Assembly: GCF_034190915.1 (NCBI RefSeq)
Contig: NW_026947484.1
Coordinates: 81,477,982 to 81,541,981 of the forward strand
From: Cavia porcellus
Lineage: Eukaryota; Chordata; Mammalia; Rodentia; Caviidae
Direction of reading: 5' to 3'
DNA: 64,000 nucleotides
Below are positions 55,594 to 64,000 of the stretch, in pieces. The position numbers were made by a program, and so were the translations under genes. The notes beneath the pieces are model-generated. The model ran no database searches. It was not told where the DNA came from and saw only the letters and a list, made by a program, of their open reading frames with translations. Position 1 is the stretch's first letter. Each line of letters begins with the position of its first letter.

Positions 55594-57032
55594 TTTTTTC
55601 CCCCACTATTTTATTTTGAAGAGAATAAAGCAAAACAAAATAAAACAGAATAGGTCCAAGCAAAACAAAACACTGAATGTGATACAGGACTTCAAAACAA
55701 GATAGTAAGAAATCAACAACGGCTTCCATAATGCCTCTTGTTATCTTCAAAGTAGCTACGAACACCATCATACATAATAAAACAAAACAAAATGGGATAA
55801 AATCAGTCAAAACAGAATAATGAAAGTGATCCAGGGCTTCAAAACAAGATAATACAAAATCGACAATGGCTACCATAATATATCTTGTTATGTTCAAAAC
55901 AGCTGCCCATACCAACAGATATAATAAAATCAAACAATAAAACCAAACACAACTGAACAATGAATACAGCACTTCACAACAAGATAATAAGAAATTAACA
56001 ATGGTTACCACCTTCCCATTTTGGACATTTCCTCCCTTTTAACTTTCACAATATCAATTGTACATTTTGGATCGCACTAACTCCTTTTTTTATGCTATGG
56101 AGACAACACAATTCTCACTCATCTGAGTCTGAACCCTTTCACCCATTAGTATTATCTCATGTTGCATCCATTTTTACCTACAAGAGTCTCGAGGTTATCC
56201 TTGTTTATAGCTGAGTAGCTTTCCATTGTATAAAAACACCATATCTTTCTTAGCCATTCTGCAGTTGATGGGTAAGCTACCCCTGCTCTTTTTGGTTCCT
56301 ATCACCTGGAGCATAGTTTTCACTCCTTTGACTTTAATCTATGAATTTCCTTTTGAGTTAAATGTTTCTTGTACACTGCATACCGGTGGATCTTGTTTCT
56401 TGATCCACTCTGTGTTTCTTTTTATTGGTCGATTGAGGTAATCTACATTAATGGTTATGGCCATCATGTACTGGCTCCTCTCTGTCTTGCAATTTTCCTG
56501 CCATTGGCTCCCTACATTTGGTCTCCACTCAATTGTTTTTGCTGTTTGACAATCCCTCATTGCCCCTGTTCCTGGAACTGTGTCATTTTTCTCTCCCTCT
56601 AGAATACCCTTCAGTACTCTTTGCAGGGTTGATTTGTTCCTTCACTTGTTTTTGTCATGGAAGTATCTGTTTCTCCATTAATTTTGAAAGATAGTTTTAC
56701 AGGGTACATCAGTCTGGGTTAGATGTTTTCTTTCAGGACTTGAAATGCTTTATTCCAAGCTTTCTTGACTTGATAGTTTATGTTGAAAAGTATGCTGTGA
56801 TTTTGATGGGTTTTGCTTTATAGGTGATCTGTTTCTTTTCTCTAACTGCTTTTGTATTCTGTTTTTGTGCTGGATTTCTGGGATCTTGATTATCATATGT
56901 TTGGATGTAGATTTATTTTGGTTATGGCTAGTTGGAGCTCTACATGCCTCACTTATTTACATGTGGGTTCTTTTCCCATATTTGGAAAGTTTTCTGCTAC
57001 TGCTTTTGTAACTACTCCTTTTATGTTATTTG
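55594..57032 (-). mobile_element. L1, internally deleted: 3'UTR, ends of ORF2, ORF1
   Basis: Read on the minus strand, ORF1 leads into the start of ORF2 (revcomp of TTAATGGTTATGGCC, near 56450). ORF2 then jumps near 56270 directly to its 3' end (revcomp of AGCTGAGTAGCTTTCC), then to a repeated 3'UTR. Most of ORF2 is deleted. ORF1 continues past the inserted LTR-like repeat at 57864. Confidence 0.75.
55600..56010 (-). repeat. tandem repeat in L1 3'UTR, about 135-147 bp x 3
   Basis: Three units share AT.TCTTGTT.T.TTCAAA and CTTCA.AACAAGATA motifs. Unit lengths are multiples of three, so one minus-strand frame stays open for about 143 codons as three hydrophobic repeats (each with IV.F.LSC.E.L). 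One unit also occurs at 25695-25862, and related sequence at 34380-34480. Confidence 0.75.
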
Positions 57033-57863
57033 TGTTGACCCTAAACTGGTTGTCAACTTTACACCAGCTGAATTAAATCAGCATGGTGCTGAGTGTAGAT
57101 GGCCCACCTGAATAAAGTTGGCAGCATAAATAGAGACATGTAGAAGAGCTAGGCATTGTGGGTTTCTCCGTGTTGCTGTCTTGAACCATTGGTTCTACTG
57201 GAGGAAATGGTCATGAATAGCTTCCCCAGTGCAAGTTTGAACATTGTCATTAGAGTACCTTGGGACCTTGTTGGTGAGAATGGCTGTGGTTCACTTTGGG
57301 GGAGCGCTGGTCCTTACATCAAGCATCACTTCTTGGCTCCAGAGGGAAAGAAGTGTGGTTTAATCTCCAGAAGAAATTTGTCATGCTGGCTTTCTGGCAT
57401 GTACTCAACTGTTCTTATCATTGGAGGACCTCTGTGCCACTGAAGATGGCTGTGGTACTTTTCAGGGAAGCCTTGGTTCTTATTTTGAGCATGACTTCTC
57501 AGCTCCAGTGTAGAACCCTCAATCTACCAGTACAGCTCCTTCACCTGACTGACATAGACTTTCTAGCTTCCACCGCTGAACTTTGGGCCTTCCCAGCACA
57601 GATCCATAAAAGAGACTGGCATGAGTCCTTCTCACGGGCTCTAGACCTTCAGTTGGATTTGAGGGAGGCATTGTCATGGGCTCTAGGTCTTCATCTGGAC
57701 TCATGCAGGACATTGCTGTGGGATCCAAGTCCTTGGCTGAATATTCTGGGTCTTTAGTGTCGTGGACTTTCTTGTGTTTAACTCTGGGTGACCATCATAA
57801 AATAATATTATAAATTCTGTATCCTGATTCTAATAGTTCTGCTTACAACTCCTAACTACAACA
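57033..57863. repeat. unclassified LTR-like repeat, copy 2
   Basis: Second copy of 12513-13368, with ends TGTTGACC and CTACAACA. It splits an L1 ORF1: L1 sequence resumes with CCTTGCTTTTTCACTGA, which joins the part ending at 57032 when compared with 31400-31440. Contains CATAAATAG (57124) where copy 1 has TATAAAAAG. A plus-strand frame of about 150 codons runs 57296-57757. Confidence 0.6.
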
Positions 57864-58860
57864 CCTTGCTTTTTCACTGACCCCTATCATTCATAAATTA
57901 TTTTTCTTTGTGTCTTCTTGCAACCATTGAATTGTTATTTCCTTGTTATTTTTAAGAGATCTTTCCCTTTCCTGTGGTGATCACTAGCTGAAAACCTGTC
58001 TTTAAAGGTCTGAAATCCTATCTTTGGTTCCTTTCAAGCAGTTTTGCCAGCTTTCCATGGAGTTTTTAATTTCCTGGATATCTCTTTGAATCTATTGGGG
58101 CTGGGGATTTAGCTCAGCGACATAAGCACCTGCATTGTAAGCAGGCAGTCATGAGTTCGATCCCTGGTACCAATAAAAAAGGAATCTATTTTATGCATTC
58201 TAAATCTTTCCTGTATTGTTCATTCAAGGTTTCTCTCATTTTCCTATATGTCTCTATTTTTTATCTATGTCTTCTTTAGATACACTCAGCAATTCTTTTA
58301 TTATGTTTTTCATTCCTCCTTTTACCTGAGATATTATTTCTGATCTGATTTCTTTTGTGGCCTCACAAAGTTATTTCATTACTTCAGTTGCCATCACTTC
58401 AGGAACTTCAGATTTGTGTCTTCTAATCTCTTTGATGTATACCTCTCCTGGACTTGCTCTGCATGGGCTGGAGGCCAGAGACTGCCTTTTGCTCCTTCAT
58501 CTTGACATTTTCCTGGGTTCCTCCAGACGACTAGGTTGTGGAGTCCCAGGCATTTCTAGCCCTAGATACGATTTCTCTGAGGCCTGACTGGTTCATTCTC
58601 CAGCCAGTGCTGGCTGTAGATATCCAATGATGGTCAGCAGCTCTACAGGAGCGGGACTGCTGCTTCTCCGGGCCCACACTGACTACCAGCAGGAAACATC
58701 CCAGATGGTGTGTGCAGGGGCAGGGTTGGCCGCTGCTGCTTACAGGGATGCCTGCTACTTATCTTCTTGGCCTTTTTGTAGGACATATTTGACACCTTAC
58801 TTGTCTTGCTGCTTTGTCAGGAGGGTCCTATTATTTAAAGTGTAGTTAAGAGGAGCATAA
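57864..58860 (-). mobile_element. L1 ORF1, N-terminal half (continued)
   Basis: Minus-strand ORF1: blocks pair with the plus-strand L1 at 60600-61090 (for example ATGGAGTTTTTAAT with ATTAAAAGTATT-type sequence, TGAGATATTATTTCTGATC with GAAATCAGAAATAACC). Right end GC-richer, as the ORF1 start usually is. Broken. Confidence 0.7.
58097..58181 (+). mobile_element. ID SINE with target-site duplication
   Basis: GGGGCTGGGGATTTAGCTCAGCGAC..., flanked by GAATCTATT at 58088-58096 and 58182-58190, inside L1 ORF1. Confidence 0.93.
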
Positions 58861-60073
58861 AGTATCATTAAATTCTTAATAATTTATTGTACATTTAGAA
58901 TAGTAGGAGACACTTCTGGGAATATGACCAACAGGTAAATAGCAGAAAAAAATAGCCTCTCTGAAAGTCACTGTCCAAACACTGGAATATAGCATTGTAA
59001 GGAAGACAAGAAGGAAGGAAGTGGGTCACCTGGACCCAAGAAGAATTGAAAGTGCAAACTGAAGCCCACAGAGAGAGTAAAAAGAAAAACTTCACCAAAG
59101 AAAAAGGCAGTAGCCAGTGGCGCCTTCACCCTGAGATAGGACTCACTGTGTGAGAGGAGCTGTTCAAACCTGAGTATGCATGGTCACAGTGACAGTGACA
59201 TCTGGCAACCTGGAGGCCTCTCCAGAGAGACCACGACAGTGGAGGGGAGTGGTGGAGGCGGAGGACTGCACTGGCTGGCGGGAGTGCAGAGGAATCAGTC
59301 CTCCCGTGGGAAAGAGTGATTTGCTGGGAGCCATTTTGAAGACAGGCCAGGGCAACCCAGAACCCAGAACTGCTGCCAGCTTCCTGTAACAGCTCCTAGC
59401 TGGGCACAGACCTGTGCAAGTTGTTTGGACTATGGTGGGCTCAGTGAGTCTGGTTTTGGGGCAGGCCTGCTGAGATTACCCCAGTACTCTACCATAATGC
59501 AAATGCTGCCTTTCTGGGATAGAGTGGCACCATTTGGGACTCTTGTCTCCACTGGCTGTCTACTAGTGAAACCAGAGAGGATCCTGGACATGGCTTTTTC
59601 TTTCTTTTGTTTTTGTTTTTTCTGTTTTTCTTTTTTTTTTCTTAACTGTTTCTCCTTCATTGTTTATATAGGAGTGTGAGAGTGGTCCCTAACCTCTTTG
59701 TGGCTGTGGTTCTGTTCTGTTCTTCTTTTTCTCTCTTCCATCTCTCTTTTCTTTCAATCTTCTGCACCAGTTTCTCCAAATTGTCATGATCTCCCTTTGT
59801 CCTCCAATCTTACTTCTAATCTCTTTCTCGTCTTACAGTGTCTATGTTCTCCTTAATCCATTTTAAAATTTAACCTAGAGGGCAAAATTGGGACATAATG
59901 GATTTATATATTGCACATGATTATCTGGTTTGGTTTTTTTTTTACATTTTGTTACATAATAACAAATCTAGTTCATATGGTTAAAAGTTACAAATTAAGA
60001 GTTAGCTCTGATTGTTGTTTTCTAGGCTGTGTTTGATGTTATTGGTACTACTATAGTCAAAATTGACATAATT

Positions 60074-60165
60074 GGCGGCGGGGGTTTAGCACAGTGGCAT
60101 AAGTGCCTGCCTTGCAGGTGTATGATCATGAGTTCAATCCCTGGTACCAAAAAAAAAGCATCAAA
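60074..60165 (+). mobile_element. ID SINE with target-site duplication
   Basis: GGCGGCGGGGGTTTAGCACAG..., flanked by AAAATTGA(C/T)ATAATT at 60059-60073 and 60166-60180; inside L1 5'UTR. Confidence 0.9.
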
Positions 60166-60879
60166 AAAATTGATATAATTGTTCTAAATAGCTGTTGATC
60201 CTGATAATCCATGACTGAGATTAACTAAGGGTCACAGAAAATAGGGTGGCACAATGCCAAAGAACCAGGCCAAACAAGCAACAACGTCTTATCTGCAATA
60301 AACTGAAGAGGTAAAATCTTCTAACAGACTGAAAACCTGAAAACTAGCTATACCTGGAAGATACCTCAGAGAGGTAATCATCACTTAAGGGTCCTAAATA
60401 TTACCAATAAAGCAACCTACCCTAGGCAACTTACAAGCATCATCCCAGGAGTTAAACTAAAAAAATAAAGAAAATAAAATGAGAAGACACTTAAGCAAAA
60501 TGCAACCTCAGACATCCAGTTCCCCAAAGGCAAAACCAGGGGTAAACAACGAGGTGGGACAATATGAAAGCCCCCCATCAGGGCTCTCTGAAGTGGAAAC
60601 AACAAAGCAGTTGAATGAGGCTCTGGAAAAAATGAAATCAGAAATAACCTCTCAGATAATTACAGAGATTACCAAAATATACACCATGTTTAGCAATATT
60701 AGAGCACACACAGATAAAAAAAAAAAATAGATTCGCTTAAGCAAATTATGCAGTATGGGAAAGAAATAGAATCCATAAAGCAGATTCAGGCAGTTATCCA
60801 GGAGAATAAAAACTCCATTAAAAGTATTCAAAGAAGATTAAGCCAGTGTGAAGACAGGATCTCAGATATTAAAGATAGG

Positions 60880-60967
60880 GTTGGGGCTGGGGATTTAGCT
60901 CAGCAGCATAAGCACCTGCCTTGCAAGCAGGCAGTCATGAGTTTGATCCCTGGTACCAAAAAAAAAA
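60880..60967 (+). mobile_element. ID SINE with target-site duplication
   Basis: GGGGCTGGGGATTTAGCTCAGCAGC..., flanked by AAAGATAGG at 60871-60879 and 60968-60976; inside L1 ORF1. Confidence 0.92.
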
Positions 60968-63900
60968 AAAGATAGGCTTGCAGTTAGTGACCAGGAAAAG
61001 AAAGATTTCTCAAAACTAGCAAGGGACCATGAGAAATCAATCCAGCAGCTGCTAGATGAGACAAAGAAGAATAATTTAAGATTAATTGGAGTCAATGACC
61101 AAGCAAGAGATATCATAAATCATATTTAAAAAAATGTTCAGAAGTCATGATAGAAAACAGAGAATTTGATATACATATGAATGAGGCATATAGAAATCAA
61201 ATTAGCAGTGATCAAAAAATCTACAGCCAGGCATAGCCTAGTCAAGATCCCAGAAATTCAACACAAGAGTAGAATCCTAAAAGCTGAGAAAAGAAACAAA
61301 TCACCTATGAAGGAAAGCCCATCAGAATTACAGTTACTTTCTCAGCACAAACTTTCAAGGCAAGGAGAACTCTAGATTCTAAAGGAAAACAGCTTTCAAC
61401 CCAGATTGATGTACCTCACAAAACTGTTTTTCAAAATTGATGGAGAAATAAGATAGTTCCATGACAAAGAACATTTGCAGAAATTTATGGTCACCAAACC
61501 AGAACTCCAAACTGTGTTGAAGGACATTCTAGAAAGAGATAATAAGGACCACATCTCCATGAACCCAAACAGAAGAAATCCACCAGGGAAGGTAAACAAT
61601 TTAGTGGGAGGAGAAAAAAAGGGGGGGAGTCAACAACAGGAAAATAACATAGCAAGGATAAGTCAATACATATCAGTTATAACCATTAATGTTAATGGTC
61701 TTAATTCACCAGTCAAAAGACACAGACAGGCAAAATAGATCAATAAGCAAGAGCCAACAATATTTTGCATACAAGAAACACATTTAATTAAAAAAGTAAT
61801 TCATTGACTAAAAATCAAAGGATGAAAATCAATAGTCCATGTGACAGGAACACAGAAATAAGCAGGGGTAGCAGACAAAGTGAATTTCAAGCCAAAACTG
61901 AGTAAGAGAAATAAGGTAACTACATCCTTGTAAAGGGGACAATCCAAGAGGAAAAGATAGCAATCATAAATATATATGCAACAAATACTAGTGCATCCAA
62001 CTATATAAAACATTACTAATGGACATGAAAAATCAAGTAAGCACTAATAAATTGCATTGGGAGATCTCAATAACCCATTGTCACAAAAATACAGATCAAC
62101 TAGATAAAAATCAATAATGAAATACTAGAAATAAACCAAATTTTTGAACAAATAGACCTAGTAGATGTCTATAGAGTGTTTCGCCCCACAACATCAGAGT
62201 ACACATTCTTCTCAGGTGCACATGGGACATTCTCCAAAATAGACCATATAGACCATAGAACATGCTTAAGCAAATGCAAAGGAATCAAAATTATCTCACA
62301 TGCACTATCAGACCACAGTGCAATGAAATTGGAAATCCATGCCAAAGGAAACCACAAGAACTTCATACACACATGGAAATTAAATAGCACCCTACTGAAC
62401 AAACAATGGGTCATAGAGGAATTTAACAATGAAATTAGACAGTTCTTACAATGAATGGTAATGACAATACAACAAACTGGAACTTGTGGAACACAATGAA
62501 AGCAGTCTTGAGAGGAAAATTTATAGCAATAAATACCCATAACAGGAAAACAGAGCAAGCACATATACACATCCTAATGTTGAATCTTAAACTTCTAGAA
62601 AAGGAAGAGCAAGTTAAATCAAAAGCTCATGCAAATGAAGAAACTATAAAAGTCAGAGCTAACATTAACACACTGAAAACTAAAAAAAAAAAAAAAAAAT
62701 ACAGAGAATCAATAAATCAAAGAGTTGGATGTTTGAAAGATTAAATAAAATTGACAAACCCTTAACCATCCTTATCAAAAAAAGGAAAGAAAAGACTGAA
62801 ATCCATACAATTAGGAATGAAAAGGATAAAATCACAACAGACCCTGCAGAAATCCAGAATATCATCTATACCTACTTTGAAACCTTGTATTCTAACAAGA
62901 TGGAAAATACAGAAGAAATGCACAGATTCCTAGATACATATGAATTATCAAAGCTGAATCAAAAAGATACAAAAATCCTAATAATCCAATATCAAGAAAT
63001 GAAATTGAAGACATAATTTAAAACCTACCACCAAAGAATATCCTGGGCCCTGATAGATTCACTGCTGAATTCTACAAGAAATTTACAGAAGACCTAATAA
63101 CACTATTTCTAAAACCTTTTAATGAAATTTAAAGAGAAGCAATACTTTCAAATTCATTCTGGAAGCAAGTATTACCCTGATACCAAAAACCAGACAAAGA
63201 TTGAACTAAGAAAGAGAGTTACAGGCCAATCTCCCTAATGAACATTCATGCAAAAATTCTCAATAAGATACTGACAAACAGAATGCAGCAAACTGTCAAG
63301 ATTATATACCATGATCAAGTGGGATGCATCCCAGGGATTCAGGGATGGTTCAATATACATAAATCCATAAATGTAATTAACATATTACAGAGCCAAGGAC
63401 ATACATATTACATATGTAATTAACATATTAACAGAGCCAAGGACAAAATCATATGATCATCTCAATAGAGGCAGAAAAAGATTTTGACGAAGTCTAGCAC
63501 ACATTCATGATTAAAAGAACACTACAGAAAATTGGAATGGATGATCTTTATCTCAGCTTGATAAAAGCCATCTATGACAAACCAACAGCCAACATCATAC
63601 TAAATGAACAAAAACTGAAACCTTTCATTCTAAAATCAGGAACAAGACAAGCATCCCACTGTCTTCATTCTTATTCAGCATAATCCTGAAAACTTTAGCT
63701 GAAGCACTTAGACAAAAGAAGGAAATAAAAGGAATATAGGTAGGAAAGGAAGAAGTTAAACTATCATTATTTGCATATGATGTAATACTCTACTTAGAAG
63801 ACCCCAAAAATTCCACCAAAAGACTTCTAGATTTAATAAGCAAATTCAGTAACATAACTGGGTTACAAAATCAACACTCAAAAATCAATAGCCCTCCTGT

Positions 63901-64000
63901 ATATGAATAACAAACTCACTGAGAGGCAAATCAGTGAAACACTAACTTTTACAATAGCACCCAAAAAAATGAAATACCTAGTAATCAATCTAACAAAGGA

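Larger units (their letters stand above)
53225..64000. other. upstream flank of ERMP1, no gene seen
   Basis: Repeat-rich DNA. 53260-53575, 54115-54670 and 54790-55010 show nothing recognised. The rest is IDs, one B1, a solo LTR, and two L1s in opposite orientation that meet near 58.87 kb. Confidence 0.8.
58900..64000 (+). mobile_element. L1 with 5'UTR, ORF1 and ORF2 (cut by window end)
   Basis: 5'UTR about 58900-60478 (like 29812-30800). ORF1 begins at ATG 60479 (MRRHLSKMQPQTSS) and breaks near 60730, with more frameshifts and a nested ID. ORF2 begins about 61640 with the endonuclease (ISVITINVNGLNSP; QETHLIKK), then reverse transcriptase. The catalytic FADD reads FAYD at 63770-63781. Not active. 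A 3' end would lie beyond the window. Confidence 0.85.

Noticed and set aside
55580..56011. A three-repeat membrane protein gene
   Set aside because: Better explained as L1 3'UTR tandem repeats whose unit lengths are multiples of three. Kept only as a finding to test.
1..64000. CRISPR arrays, operons, phage or bacterial defence systems
   Set aside because: No regularly spaced repeats of that kind and no dense coding; the sequence is vertebrate throughout.

Overview
The window is mammalian nuclear DNA from a rodent. The evidence is hundreds of copies' worth of B1 (7SL-derived) and ID (tRNA-derived) SINEs, B1-dID composites, rodent-style L1s, and one typical spliced vertebrate gene with GT-AG introns. 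The ID type (a 'GGCATAAGC' A-box region and a 'GGTACCGATAAAAA' tail) and the B1-dID dimers are not those of mouse or rat. A castorimorph (beaver or kangaroo-rat lineage) is my best guess, held with low confidence.

The only functional gene I can support is ERMP1 (endoplasmic reticulum metallopeptidase 1, also called Felix-ina/FXNA), on the minus strand. I could trace all 15 coding exons, from the ATG at 53111 to the stop at 2996. The junction phases agree throughout and give a 902-residue protein (human: 904). All zinc and catalytic residues of the M28 peptidase domain are kept, so the gene looks intact. Exon 1 lies in a CpG island (about 52.7-53.25 kb) with a CCAAT box upstream. The 3'UTR runs leftwards from 2995, probably to an AATAAA at 177-182.

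Region by region: 1-2995 is the 3'UTR, with an ID SINE and a 78-bp hAT-type miniature transposon flanked by the hAT-preferred CTCTAGAG site. 2996-24970 holds exons 15 to 5 and short or medium introns full of SINEs, an old L1 ORF2 piece, a retroposed L1 3' tail, an L2 piece, MaLR-like LTR remnants and the first copy of an unclassified LTR-like repeat. 24970-44845 is the 19.9-kb intron 4, dominated by L1s nested in one another, with many B1/ID copies. 44846-53111 holds exons 4 to 1; an ID sits 21 bp beyond the exon 4 splice donor. 53112-64000 is upstream flank with no gene seen: IDs, a solo gammaretrovirus-like LTR, a minus-strand internally deleted L1 holding the second copy of the LTR-like repeat, and a plus-strand L1 (5'UTR, ORF1, ORF2) cut by the window end.

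I found no CRISPR array, operon or prokaryotic feature, and no tRNA or rRNA gene; tRNA-like stretches are ID SINEs. No clearly new biological system is evident. The best leads are the unclassified TG...CA repeat with two copies, the tandemly repeated L1 3'UTR that stays open in one frame, the internally deleted L1 with its own target-site duplication, the hAT miniature element, and the SINE next to the exon 4 donor.
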